From positions 1 to 22,713 of the forward strand of contig JBAZCI010000023.1 in the NCBI GenBank assembly GCA_041671025.1: 22,713 bases of DNA. Reading direction: 5' to 3'. The notes under the pieces are model-generated. The model saw nothing but the letters and a program-made list of their open reading frames with translations. It searched no databases and had not been told where the DNA came from. The translations under genes were made by a program, and so were the position numbers. The stretch comes from JBAZCI01 sp041671025 (GTDB lineage Bacteria; Patescibacteriota; Patescibacteriia; UBA10025). Of the stretch, positions 5,924 through 13,672 are shown piece by piece; the stretch's first letter is position 1, and each line of letters starts with the position of its first letter.

Positions 5924-6596
5924 TCACATTGCCCGTTCGATCAATCTCAAAAAAACGTATTCCGTTGGTAAGCACAACGAGGTACATGCCTTGAAGGGCG
6001 TGAGTGCGGAGTTCAGTGTAGGAGAATTTGTTGCGATTATTGGTCCGTCCGGATCGGGAAAATCTACATTCATGCATCTGCTGGGCGCTCTTGATATGCC
6101 GACAGATGGCGATATTGAAATTGCCGGAAAAATGTTAAGCACGTTAAGTGATAATGAACGCGCTGACTTGCGCGCAAAGCAGCTCGGGTTCATTTTCCAG
6201 GGTTTCAATCTGCTTTCAACACTTTCGGCAATTGAGAATGTCATGCTTGCGGGAGATTATGCCGGACTGCCTTCAAAGGAAACACGCGAACGAGCCGAAA
6301 AGCTCTTAGGCGAAGTTGGTCTCGGTGAACGGTATGACCATACCCCAAACGAATTGTCGGGCGGTGAACAGCAGCGCGTAGCAATCGCCCGTTCGTTGAT
6401 GAATGACGGCAAACTGATACTTGCTGATGAGCCGACAGGGGAGTTGGATACGAAAAATTCTGAAATCATTGTTCAATTACTGAAGGATCTGGTGAAGCGT
6501 AAGCAGAAGACTATTGTCATGGTTACGCACAACGAAGATTTGACCCGTTTCTGCGATCGCACCATCAAGATTGTTGATGGGCTAGTGGCTTCATAA
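5916..6596 (+). CDS. ABC transporter ATP-binding protein, MacB/LolD type
   Basis: Cytoplasmic ATPase that powers the permease encoded just upstream. Walker A is GPSGSGKST (residues 43-51), the Q-loop lies in LGFIFQGFNLL, the signature is LSGGEQQ (147-153), Walker B is LILADEP (167-173, D171/E172) and the H-loop His is about 205 (VTHNED). At 226 residues it is the usual length for this subfamily. Its ATG lies inside the last codons of the permease, so translation is probably coupled. Such pairs export lipoproteins, peptides or drugs, or act as mechanotransmission machines; the substrate cannot be told from sequence. No periplasmic adaptor gene is present. A perfect 9-bp inverted repeat lies downstream at 6619-6643. 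Confidence 0.95.
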   Translation: MNNHIARSINLKKTYSVGKHNEVHALKGVSAEFSVGEFVAIIGPSGSGKSTFMHLLGALDMPTDGDIEIAGKMLSTLSDNERADLRAKQLGFIFQGFNLLSTLSAIENVMLAGDYAGLPSKETRERAEKLLGEVGLGERYDHTPNELSGGEQQRVAIARSLMNDGKLILADEPTGELDTKNSEIIVQLLKDLVKRKQKTIVMVTHNEDLTRFCDRTIKIVDGLVAS

Positions 6597-6618
6597 GAGA
6601 TTTTAAAATACGAAGCGC

Positions 6619-6643
6619 AAGAGCCGCTGAAATGGCGGCTCTT
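6619..6643. repeat. perfect inverted repeat, terminator-like or operator
   Basis: AAGAGCCGC (6619-6627), 7-nt loop, GCGGCTCTT (6635-6643). No T-run follows, so a classic terminator is uncertain. Its last two bases are the first two of the next -35 box. Confidence 0.7.
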
Positions 6644-6669
6644 GACATATTCGCGATTTCCACTATCAT
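6642..6669 (+). promoter_or_regulatory. sigma70-type promoter that decides the next start
   Basis: TTGACA (6642-6647), 16 bp, TATCAT (6664-6669). RNA should start near 6676. The ATG at 6670 therefore lies upstream of the transcript, and the ATG at 6688 becomes the start. Confidence 0.75.
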
Positions 6670-6687
6670 ATGTGGAACAAGATAAAT

Positions 6688-8322
6688 ATGTCATCAACAG
6701 CCGCTGGTGCGGTAACTACAGCAAATTCAGTTACAACAGAAAAAAGCGCTACAGAGCCTGGAGGTTTTACGGTTGATGACGGCGTTCCGGATCACACGGT
6801 ACTCAATAGATTTAAACGACTTCGGGAAAAGGTCTTAGAAAAGAGGCCGGTTTTGCGTGAAATCATTCAGGAGCAGGGCGCAAAAAATTTGTATGCATAT
6901 GCAAAGGAATATGCCGACGTTAATATCAATCAACCTATTCTGGAACGTCAGGAGGAGTTTTTAATTATTTTTAAACAGGAAGTTGCCAAGCGGTTGGGCA
7001 TGGAGGTAGCAACGAGCGCGACGGAACAGCTGCGGCGCTATTATTTTGTTTCAACGGCGGATCATCACGGTCCCATCTGTCATCCGTTTTTTCTCAATGC
7101 AAATTTAATCTCATCCGTGCCGTATTTTGAGCGCAGTGATCCGTATTTGCAGAATGTCATTGTTCTTTCGAATGCAAATGTATCACTGAATAATTCCTCG
7201 TTTCCCCGCGGACTGATTTTCCACAGCAATGCAAAGGGAGTCACTAAGCTTCACCGGCTCGCATTTTCAACATGCGCGAATCGGTTGTGCCCTGTTTTTA
7301 ACTTTCCTGCGTATACGGCGAAGGATATTGAACGGGTTCTCAAAAATGTGAAGGACAAGGCTGCAGCTGGAGACATTCGAACGGGTGAGGCGGATACACT
7401 GTCATCAATGATTCAGGAAGTTTACAATTTGCCGGATGTGATCGACAGCGAAGGATATTCTGATCAGATTACCAAAACTAATTTTCATTTGTGGAAAAAG
7501 TTTTTTATCCCCAATCATCGAAATGCCCCGAACTTAGTTTATCTCGAACAGGAAGGACTCGTTGCTCAGCTGTTATTGGCATTCCATGTAGACGGTGATA
7601 CGACGATCTCGCGGATGATGTTTGACCCGGCGTATGAACAACTGATGACGACCCACTTTGAAGATATCATGGGCGCTTTTTCACGAAAGACTCAGTACGG
7701 GACGTATTTATTCTGGGCATTGCCTCCGGGAGCCAAGTATCGCATTCAGCTTTGGAAGCAGGGGAATGAACTTGTTGCCGAGGACGGTTCGTACCGTGTC
7801 GAGCTCACACCCCATGCGGTTCGGCGGGCGCTTGAAAAGAAAGAACTCATTTCAAGCATGTTGCTTGCCTATACCGTCCTGTCTTTTTACTACGGATTGA
7901 AATGTCTCGGCGGGTTTAGTCAGGTAAACTATCTGACATACATGAAGAATGCATATATTCGCATGCAACTTGATCTGGGTGGGTATAAAAGCATTGAAGT
8001 ATGCGCCCGTGCTCAAACAAAGGAGCTTGGAGGTGATATGACGATTGCATTCTTGGGCGATACTGCCGGTACGCTCACGCCTGCTACCGGACTCGATCTT
8101 ATTCTTTACGGAACGCATAACACGTGGCCGGTGCTGGTCGATCAGTCGAAGCAAATAACGCTTGAAGAAGCGCTGAATCCGCTGATGCCTGAATTTTACC
8201 GTATTATTTACCCTGAACTGGAGCGTGAACCTGACCTTTCTTCGTTGACTGCCCGGGATATTACTGCGCTGACGCATCTGGATAGCAAAATTAAGGCCTG
8301 CGCATTTTTGCCCAACGCTTAG
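6688..8322 (+). CDS. unknown 544-residue protein with a His-rich motif
   Basis: I do not recognise the family. The start at 6688 is chosen because the in-frame ATG at 6670 directly abuts the -10 box and could not be in the mRNA; 6688 is also preceded by T. Residues 1-30 are Ser/Thr/Ala-rich and probably disordered. A notable motif is ADHHGPICHP, with D125, H126, H127, C131 and H132 (numbered from 6688), which could hold a metal or form an active site. Other distinctive blocks are FSTCANRLCPVFNFP, HVDGDTTISRMMFDP and FWALPPGAKYRIQLW. A hydrophobic stretch near SSMLLAYTVLSFYYGLKCLGG looks buried rather than clearly transmembrane. It has its own promoter and is monocistronic between the ABC unit and convergent rpmB. 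It is probably an enzyme, judging by size and by clustered His/Asp/Cys, but this is inference. Confidence 0.85.
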   Translation: MSSTAAGAVTTANSVTTEKSATEPGGFTVDDGVPDHTVLNRFKRLREKVLEKRPVLREIIQEQGAKNLYAYAKEYADVNINQPILERQEEFLIIFKQEVAKRLGMEVATSATEQLRRYYFVSTADHHGPICHPFFLNANLISSVPYFERSDPYLQNVIVLSNANVSLNNSSFPRGLIFHSNAKGVTKLHRLAFSTCANRLCPVFNFPAYTAKDIERVLKNVKDKAAAGDIRTGEADTLSSMIQEVYNLPDVIDSEGYSDQITKTNFHLWKKFFIPNHRNAPNLVYLEQEGLVAQLLLAFHVDGDTTISRMMFDPAYEQLMTTHFEDIMGAFSRKTQYGTYLFWALPPGAKYRIQLWKQGNELVAEDGSYRVELTPHAVRRALEKKELISSMLLAYTVLSFYYGLKCLGGFSQVNYLTYMKNAYIRMQLDLGGYKSIEVCARAQTKELGGDMTIAFLGDTAGTLTPATGLDLILYGTHNTWPVLVDQSKQITLEEALNPLMPEFYRIIYPELEREPDLSSLTARDITALTHLDSKIKACAFLPNA

Positions 8323-8351
8323 GATATTCGTAGACGCAGGGCGCCTTTTTT
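8293..8351 (+). terminator. possible terminator of the 544-residue gene
   Basis: AAGGCCTGC (8293-8301, inside the coding end) can pair with GCAGG-gcg-CCTT (8336-8347, 3-nt bulge), followed by T's to 8351. The loop is long, so the call is weak. Confidence 0.3.
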
Positions 8352-8397
8352 GGTATGCTTGAAACTCGTTGCACAGTGCTCGTTAGCAATGAATTAC

Positions 8398-8419
8398 AAA
8401 AAACCGTCTTGGGGAGACG
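8398..8419 (-). terminator. rho-independent terminator of rpmB
   Basis: On the minus strand CGTCT-CCCCA-AGACG is followed by G and T6 (complement of the A-run 8398-8403). It lies 23 bp after the rpmB stop. Confidence 0.75.
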
Positions 8420-8442
8420 TTCTGAGTGAATGCCGGATCAGG

Positions 8443-8631
8443 TTACACTGCTACTTTTTCTCGCTGTCGGGTAAGCGTTCTCAGGCAATTTGTGCAGACC
8501 AAAACAGAACGGCCGCTGATTCGCGCTTTTTGCAAGTTTACCAGTTGTCGCCGGATTGTCTTGATATTTGAGTGACTTCGGCTGGCGCTCCGCATGGAGC
8601 CTCTGCCGCATTGTGAACAAACTCGTGCCAT
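8443..8631 (-). CDS. rpmB: 50S ribosomal protein L28
   Basis: A 62-residue large-subunit protein. MARVCSQCGRGSM at the N-terminus, the RSHSNIKTIRRQLVNLQKAR core and VCTNCLRTL at the end are typical of L28. Four cysteines, C5xxC8 and C46xxC49, form the zinc-binding (C+) version. It is the only clear minus-strand gene in the window. It has its own promoter (8649-8677) and terminator (8398-8419). Its ATG, on the complement of 8629-8631, is preceded by T and has no SD. It is divergent from the M50 peptidase: the start codons are 34 bp apart and the L28 promoter overlaps the peptidase start codon. Several plus-strand frames over it are shadows. Confidence 0.93.
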   Translation of the reverse strand: MARVCSQCGRGSMRSASRSHSNIKTIRRQLVNLQKARISGRSVLVCTNCLRTLTRQREKVAV

Positions 8632-8648
8632 AGGTGTATGTGCACGCC

Positions 8649-8677
8649 ATCATAACAGAATACCTATGATATTACAA
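8649..8677 (-). promoter_or_regulatory. promoter of rpmB
   Basis: Read on the minus strand: TTGTAA (8677-8672), 17 bp, TATGAT (8654-8649). The RNA start is near 8642, giving a leader of about 11 nt. The -35 side covers the start codon of the divergent M50 gene (8666). Confidence 0.65.
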
Positions 8678-9304
8678 TACCTCTTTTCCCACCCTGAATT
8701 TTTCGTTGTTTGGCTTTTTTCAATCGTTTACGCGATAACTGTTCATGAATTCTCGCATGCATTTGCCGGCGATCGTCTCGGTGACCAGACCGCACGAAGC
8801 ATGGGTCGGTTAACATTGAATCCGCTGTCCCATCTCGACATGTTCGGCTCAATTATGCTGCTTATCGCGGGATTTGGCTGGGGGAAACCGGTGCCGTTTA
8901 ATCCCTATATGCTGCGTTACAAGCGGTGGGGTCCCGCTATCATTTCGCTCGCCGGACCGCTGTCTAATTTTATCAGCGTACTTATCTTTGGCATTTTGCT
9001 GAAAGTGCTACTCGGGCAGGGGATTATTGACGATGGCAACCTGCTTACGTTATTTTTGACGGCATTGATTCAGGTGAATGCGATTTTGGGGCTTTTTAAT
9101 CTCATCCCGATTCCGCCGCTTGATGGTTCAAAGGTACTTTTCAGTGCTCTATCAGACCGGTATATGAATTTTAAAATGACACTTGAACGTACCGGTCCCA
9201 TGATTCTGATTGGAATTATCATTTTAGACAGTGTTTTAGGCCTTTCATTGCTCGGGTCGCTGTTTAACGGACTGATCAACGGGATTTTCAGCGTTTTTAC
9301 GTAG
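8666..9304 (+). CDS. site-2-protease-like membrane metallopeptidase, family M50
   Basis: A polytopic membrane zinc peptidase of the small M50B type. HEFSH (residues 27-31) supplies two zinc ligands and the catalytic Glu28; NLIPIPPLDG (from N145, with D153) is the second, NPDG-like zinc motif. Four to five hydrophobic segments are visible, including WLFSIVYAITVHEF, WGPAIISLAGPLSN and MILIGIIILDSVLG. At 212 residues it is the minimal form, without PDZ or CBS domains. Members cut membrane-embedded substrates, often anti-sigma factors or signal-peptide remnants; the substrate here is unknown. I start at 8666 because family proteins begin just before the first helix and this ATG has T before it; upstream in-frame codons to 8594 overlap rpmB and look non-coding. 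No clear promoter of its own is visible. Confidence 0.93.
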   Translation: MILQYLFSHPEFFVVWLFSIVYAITVHEFSHAFAGDRLGDQTARSMGRLTLNPLSHLDMFGSIMLLIAGFGWGKPVPFNPYMLRYKRWGPAIISLAGPLSNFISVLIFGILLKVLLGQGIIDDGNLLTLFLTALIQVNAILGLFNLIPIPPLDGSKVLFSALSDRYMNFKMTLERTGPMILIGIIILDSVLGLSLLGSLFNGLINGIFSVFT

Positions 9305-9340
9305 TCGCTCCCGACCATTGTGACCTCTGCCCGGTGGGTG

Positions 9341-9369
9341 TTGACAGAGAAAAACGCATATCGTATACT
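9341..9369 (+). promoter_or_regulatory. promoter of the str operon
   Basis: TTGACA (9341-9346), 17 bp, TATACT (9364-9369): near-consensus. RNA should start near 9376, leaving a leader of about 62 nt before rpsL. Confidence 0.85.
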
Positions 9370-9387
9370 CAACTTCGGATTCCTTGG

Positions 9388-9414
9388 AGTCTCGAGCCTA
9401 AAAGAGACTTTTTT
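9388..9414 (+). terminator. hairpin plus U-tract in the rpsL leader (possible attenuator)
   Basis: AGTCTC (9388-9393) and GAGACT (9404-9409) are perfectly complementary around a 10-nt loop, followed by T's to 9414. It sits between the str promoter and rpsL, about 12 nt into the transcript, so it would terminate early or be regulated. Confidence 0.6.
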
Positions 9415-9437
9415 ATTAGTAGTTTCGTAGTCAGGAT

Positions 9438-9854
9438 ATGCCTACAATTTCACAGTTGATTCGAAAAGGCCGTCATCCAAACCGGTATAAATCTAAATCT
9501 CCTGCATTGGAGACTGTTTTTAATACATTAAAGCGAAAACGAACGGCGCTTGCGAAGAGCTCGCCGTTCAAACGGGGTGTTTGTCTTAAGGTTACTACCA
9601 CTACTCCGAAAAAACCGAACTCCGCACTTCGAAAAATTGCCAGAGTCCGCCTTTCAAACGGTATGGAAGTGACTGCGTATATTCCCGGAGTCGGCCACAA
9701 CCTTCAAGAACACTCAATCGTATTAATTCGCGGAGGACGCGTCAAAGACCTCCCCGGCGTTCGGTATCATATCGTTCGCGGCGTTTACGATACGCAGGGG
9801 GTTCAGGACCGTAAGGTGAGCCGGAGCGTCTACGGCGTAAAACGGCAGAAATAA
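9438..9854 (+). CDS. rpsL: 30S ribosomal protein S12
   Basis: Decoding-centre protein of the small subunit. The conserved TTTPKKPNSALRK has K58/K59 at the site where streptomycin-resistance changes occur in other bacteria; the lysine is kept, so the sequence is wild type there. RGGRVKDLPGVRYH is the second decoding loop, with the Asp that is methylthiolated in some species. At 138 residues it is longer than the 124 of E. coli, due to an insert around residues 24-45 (ALETVFNTLKRKRTALAKSS) before FKRGVC. A similar insert occurs in several bacterial groups. First gene of the str operon, behind a promoter and leader hairpin. rpsG follows after 1 bp. Confidence 0.98.
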   Translation: MPTISQLIRKGRHPNRYKSKSPALETVFNTLKRKRTALAKSSPFKRGVCLKVTTTTPKKPNSALRKIARVRLSNGMEVTAYIPGVGHNLQEHSIVLIRGGRVKDLPGVRYHIVRGVYDTQGVQDRKVSRSVYGVKRQK

Positions 9855-9855
9855 T

Positions 9856-10320
9856 ATGCGGGGAAAACGAGCACCAAAACGAATAATCGCACCGGATTGG
9901 AAGTATCAGTCGCCCATAGTTGGTAAGCTGATCAATCATGTGATGCGCAAAGGCAAGAAATCGATCGCCGAACGGGTAGTATACGGCGCATTTGCCATCA
10001 TTGAAGAAAAGTCAAAGAAAAATCCGATGGATATTTTCGACCAGGCGCTCAAAAATGTAAGCCCTGTTGTTGAGGTTCGTTCCCGTCGTATCGGCGGTGC
10101 GAATTATCAGATTCCTATTGAAGTTACGTCAGAACGCAAGCTTGCACTGGCATTTCGTTGGATACTCACTGCAGCTCGTACAAAAAAGGGCAAGGCAATG
10201 CGTGAAAAACTCGCCCATGAGCTTCTAGGTGCCGCAAACAATGAAGGCGACGCGGTAAAGAAGAAAGAGGATGTTCACCGCATGGCTGAAGCAAATCGCG
10301 CATTTGCGCATTTTGCGTAA
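9856..10320 (+). CDS. rpsG: 30S ribosomal protein S7
   Basis: Primary 16S rRNA-binding protein of the small-subunit head and the E site. 154 residues, the normal size. Typical parts are MRGKRAPKR at the start, VGKLINHVMRKGKKSIAE, the beta-hairpin region VVEVRSRRIGGANYQIPIEV, and the C-terminal helix ending EANRAFAHFA. It starts 1 bp after rpsL; the long rpsL-rpsG spacer that binds S7 for autoregulation in E. coli is absent, so that mechanism cannot operate here in the same form. The gene after it is not fusA as usual but an unknown gene, 9 bp on. Confidence 0.98.
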   Translation: MRGKRAPKRIIAPDWKYQSPIVGKLINHVMRKGKKSIAERVVYGAFAIIEEKSKKNPMDIFDQALKNVSPVVEVRSRRIGGANYQIPIEVTSERKLALAFRWILTAARTKKGKAMREKLAHELLGAANNEGDAVKKKEDVHRMAEANRAFAHFA

Positions 10321-10329
10321 TTCGGCGAT

Positions 10330-10875
10330 ATGTCAGAGCAGGAATTACCGCCTGGCGTTTGTCACGAGTGCTATCGTACCAATGGAGAACATGCGACTGA
10401 TTGCAGTCGTGCACTGAGGAAAGATGAGGCTAGTAGTGAACAAAATGCGATGGAGATGAAGACTGCAGATATAGACGATCTTGCAGGCATTCGGAAAGAG
10501 GTCGATCAGATATTGGCTACACTTGGCATCATTACGATAGAAGACTACTCGTTAATTAATGCGAAGAAAAGGGGGAGAGAGGAAGAGTATTATATTGAAT
10601 TAGGGAAATTTGCCCTTAAATTACAACATTTTTCAGTTGAAGTGAGTAGGTCGATGGAATCCTTGCTACGCTGGTATATGACACATAAGGATACGTATAA
10701 TGAAACAAGAGATCAGGTTGATATATTATACAAACGTACTACTGCTTTATTAGAAAAAGTGAAAAAAGCCGATGAATGTTTGCGACAGCAAGATGTGGGT
10801 GGACTTGATGAATCATGTGATGAGATTTTTAAAGAAATTGAAATTTTAAAAGGAGAAATCAATCGTATAAATTAA
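10330..10875 (+). CDS. unknown coiled-coil protein inserted in the str operon
   Basis: Unrecognised, 181 residues. The N-terminus has C11-x2-C14-x6-H21-x3-C25, a possible small zinc knuckle. After a linker (about 30-45) the rest is helical and charged, likely coiled coil (about residues 50-75 and 90-181), ending LKGEINRIN. No membrane segment or signal peptide. It sits between rpsG (9 bp gap) and fusA (4 bp gap) with no visible promoter or terminator, so it must be transcribed with them. Its DNA is visibly richer in A and T than rpsG and fusA, and its codon choice looks less biased (many TTA, ATA and AGG/AGA codons), suggesting lower expression or later arrival. Position hints at a role with ribosomes or elongation; nothing in the sequence proves this. 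Confidence 0.8.
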   Translation: MSEQELPPGVCHECYRTNGEHATDCSRALRKDEASSEQNAMEMKTADIDDLAGIRKEVDQILATLGIITIEDYSLINAKKRGREEEYYIELGKFALKLQHFSVEVSRSMESLLRWYMTHKDTYNETRDQVDILYKRTTALLEKVKKADECLRQQDVGGLDESCDEIFKEIEILKGEINRIN

Positions 10876-10879
10876 TATT

Positions 10880-12970
10880 ATGCCACGAGAGTTTAGCCTA
10901 GAATCCACACGAAATATCGGCATTATCGCTCACATTGATGCAGGGAAAACAACGGTTTCCGAGCGTATTTTGTATTATACGGGCAAGAAACATAAAATCG
11001 GCGAAGTGCATGAAGGCGCGGCAGAAATGGACTGGATGGAACAGGAAAAAGAACGTGGTATTACGATTACGGCCGCCGCAACCACCTGTTTTTGGAAGGA
11101 CCATCGCATAAATATTATTGACACGCCGGGACATATTGATTTTACCGTTGAAGTACAGCGGTCACTCCGCGTTCTTGACGGCGGTGTTGTGGTATTTGAC
11201 GGTGTCGCAGGCGTCGAGCCTCAATCGGAAACGGTATGGCACCAGGCTGAAAAATTTGAAGTACCCCGGATTTGCTTTATCAACAAAATGGACCGTATGG
11301 GTGCAGATTTTTACAACGATCTGGCCTCTATCCATGAACGGCTGACGACAAACGCGCACCCCATGCAGCTGCCGATTGGTGCTGCGGAAACATTCGCCGG
11401 TCTTGTCGATCTGCTTACGCGCCGCGCGATTATATACAAAGACGAAATGGGAAAAGAGTGGGAAGATACGGATGTTATTCCCGAAGACATGAAAGAAAAA
11501 GTTGAACAGTATCGCCACACGCTCATTGAAGCTATTGTCGAAAAAGATGAGAAGCTTCTCAATCAATATCTTGAAGGCAAAGAGCCCACACTTGAGGAGT
11601 TGAAGAAGACTCTGCGCAAGGCAGTCATTAAAAATGAATTAGTGCCTATATTTTGCGGTTCAGCGCTCAAGAACAAAGGCGTCCAATTCCTACTTGATGC
11701 GGTGAATGACTATTTACCGTCTCCCCTGGATGTTAAAGCTATCAAAGCGACTGACATGGCCGGTACCGCCATTGAGCGTTCAGCATCTGATGAACAGCCG
11801 TTCACTTCGCTTGTTTTCAAAATCGCGACAGATCCGTATGTAGGAAAACTGTCGTTTTTCCGGGTCTATTCAGGCAAACTTACCTCCGGTTCGTATGTAT
11901 TAAATACGCGTACCAGCCGTAAAGAACGGGTCGGACGCATTGTCCGTCTCCATGCCAATCACCGCGAAGAAGTGCAGGAAGTATATGCCGGCGATATTGC
12001 CGCTGCGGTAGGCCTCAAGGACACCACCACAGGAGATACGATCTCCGATGAAGATCATCCGGTCATTCTTGAATCCATCACGTTTCCAGATCCGGTTATT
12101 TCAATTGCAATTGAGCCTAAGACTAAACAGGACCAGGAACGCATGGGTATGGCACTTTCCAAGCTTGCCGAAGAAGATCCGACATTCCGGGTAAAGACTG
12201 ATGAAGAAACAAATCAGACGATTATTGCGGGGATGGGCGAACTGCATTTGGATATCATTGTCGATCGGATGAAACGGGAATTTAAAGTAGAAGCAAATGT
12301 CGGAAAGCCTCGCGTGGCGTATAAAGAAACCATTACCAAGACTGCGGAAGCCGAAGGGAAATATATCAGACAGTCAGGCGGTCGCGGTCAATACGGACAC
12401 TGTTTTATCCGCGTAGAACCGCTTGAACGCGGCAAGGGTTTCGAATTCGAGGATGCGGTAAAAGGTGGCGTTATTCCGCATGAATATATCCTGCCGATTC
12501 ATAAAGGGGCCAAGGAAGCTATGGATAAAGGGGTTGTCGCGGGCTATCCGATGGTAGACTTGAAGGCGACCGTGTATGACGGTTCATACCATGAAGTTGA
12601 CTCTTCCGAAGGGGCATTTAAAATCGCGGGTTCGATGGCTCTCCAGGCAGCCGCACGACGCGCAGATCCGATACTTTTGGAACCAATCGTCAAAGTAGAG
12701 GTTGTAACTCCCGAGAAGAATATGGGTGATGTAATCGGTGATCTGAATTCAAAGCGCGCGATTATTAAGGAAATGCGGGATCGTCAAACGAATCGCATTA
12801 TTGACGCCGAAGTACCTCTCGGAGAAATGTTCGGCTACGCAACACAGCTTCGGTCAATGTCACAGGGCCGCGCGTCATATTCAATGGAATTTTCACACTA
12901 CGCACCGGTTCCTCATCATGTCGCTGAGCAGATAGCCGGAGAAGCGGCGGGTGAAAAAGTGAAAAAATAA
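10880..12970 (+). CDS. fusA: elongation factor G
   Basis: GTPase that drives translocation of tRNA and mRNA and, with RRF, ribosome recycling. The G1 loop is AHIDAGKT (17-24), G3 is DTPGH, G4 is NKMD, and the switch-I sequence ERGITITAAATT is intact. Domain II, III, IV (GGRGQYGHCFIRVEP) and V (RADPILLEPIVKVEVVTPEKNMGDV region) follow in order; the protein ends EAAGEKVKK. At 696 residues it is the standard length. Only one fusA is visible in the window. It starts 4 bp after the unknown gene; the 192-residue membrane-anchored gene follows 18 bp on. Confidence 0.99.
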   Translation: MPREFSLESTRNIGIIAHIDAGKTTVSERILYYTGKKHKIGEVHEGAAEMDWMEQEKERGITITAAATTCFWKDHRINIIDTPGHIDFTVEVQRSLRVLDGGVVVFDGVAGVEPQSETVWHQAEKFEVPRICFINKMDRMGADFYNDLASIHERLTTNAHPMQLPIGAAETFAGLVDLLTRRAIIYKDEMGKEWEDTDVIPEDMKEKVEQYRHTLIEAIVEKDEKLLNQYLEGKEPTLEELKKTLRKAVIKNELVPIFCGSALKNKGVQFLLDAVNDYLPSPLDVKAIKATDMAGTAIERSASDEQPFTSLVFKIATDPYVGKLSFFRVYSGKLTSGSYVLNTRTSRKERVGRIVRLHANHREEVQEVYAGDIAAAVGLKDTTTGDTISDEDHPVILESITFPDPVISIAIEPKTKQDQERMGMALSKLAEEDPTFRVKTDEETNQTIIAGMGELHLDIIVDRMKREFKVEANVGKPRVAYKETITKTAEAEGKYIRQSGGRGQYGHCFIRVEPLERGKGFEFEDAVKGGVIPHEYILPIHKGAKEAMDKGVVAGYPMVDLKATVYDGSYHEVDSSEGAFKIAGSMALQAAARRADPILLEPIVKVEVVTPEKNMGDVIGDLNSKRAIIKEMRDRQTNRIIDAEVPLGEMFGYATQLRSMSQGRASYSMEFSHYAPVPHHVAEQIAGEAAGEKVKK

Positions 12971-12988
12971 TTTCCAACACCATTCATT

Positions 12989-13567
12989 ATGGCCGGAGGA
13001 AGTAAGCTCGGTAACTTCACGGTACTGGTAGTTATACTTGCCGTCGTGCTAGGCGCGGCGTGGTATCTTTTTGGTAATCAAGAAACGAATACCAATGCCG
13101 CTACGAATGTTCCTGCGCAAAATGTGAACACGCCTGTCAATGATGTAACCAACAGCGTGATTACCTCAACAAACGAATCTGTGGGTGGCGCAGACCCTGA
13201 ATATTTTCAGGATCCGGATGAATCATTTCGTGTTGTTTTGCCCGAGGGATGGGAAGGCGTGAAAAATGATTCGACGTGGGAGCAGGCGCGGGGAGCATAT
13301 ACCCTCACTTCTCCCGATGCCGGTGCGGTTGTAGTGACCGTTTTTTCCTCGCAGGCAGATATCCCAATCTCATTGATTGTCGGTGAGAACGCGGCGCCCT
13401 CCTCTCAAGTTACGGTTGATACTATCCAAGCGGCAAAATACAACGTACGGAATGAAAAAGACGGGACGACGACACATGTCGTCATCGTCGAAGGTGATGA
13501 ATCGTCATTTGTTATTTCAGGTGATTCAAGTGCCGTCGAGAGAGTCATTTCGCTCATTGAATTTTAG
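12989..13567 (+). CDS. membrane-anchored extracytoplasmic protein, unknown
   Basis: 192 residues. A single N-terminal membrane segment (about 9-30, FTVLVVILAVVLGAAWYLF) is followed by an Asn/Thr-rich linker (about 33-66, with TNTNAATN and NTPVNDVTN) and a compact domain of about 125 residues starting DPEYFQDPDESFRVVLPEGW. The start of that domain resembles PsbP-like or other beta-sandwich surface domains, but the match is by eye and weak. No lipobox cysteine, so it is a signal-anchor rather than a lipoprotein. Asn/Thr-rich linkers of this sort are common in Patescibacteria surface proteins. It is the last gene of the str transcript, 18 bp after fusA, although its function seems unrelated. Three tuf promoters follow. 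Confidence 0.85.
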   Translation: MAGGSKLGNFTVLVVILAVVLGAAWYLFGNQETNTNAATNVPAQNVNTPVNDVTNSVITSTNESVGGADPEYFQDPDESFRVVLPEGWEGVKNDSTWEQARGAYTLTSPDAGAVVVTVFSSQADIPISLIVGENAAPSSQVTVDTIQAAKYNVRNEKDGTTTHVVIVEGDESSFVISGDSSAVERVISLIEF

Positions 13568-13607
13568 CATCTATCCACAGTACTTGGGGATAAACAGGGG
13601 ACAAATG

Positions 13608-13636
13608 TTGACATATTTCATGTTTTGTTGTATAAT
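13608..13636 (+). promoter_or_regulatory. tuf promoter P1 (full consensus)
   Basis: TTGACA (13608-13613), exactly 17 bp, TATAAT (13631-13636): a perfect sigma70 match. It is the most distal of three in the 251-bp gap before tuf. Confidence 0.88.
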
Positions 13637-13672
13637 CATCATTTTTTGCAGATAAACACAACAAAGACATCC

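Noticed and set aside
6670..6687. Upstream in-frame ATG (6670) as start of the 544-residue protein
   Set aside because: It directly abuts the -10 box and lies before the predicted transcript start.
8350..8571. Plus-strand ORF of 73 codons
   Set aside because: It is antisense to rpmB, which has clear family similarity, four zinc cysteines, a promoter and a terminator.
9743..9900. S7 autoregulatory site between rpsL and rpsG
   Set aside because: The spacer is 1 bp, so the E. coli-type structure cannot exist there.
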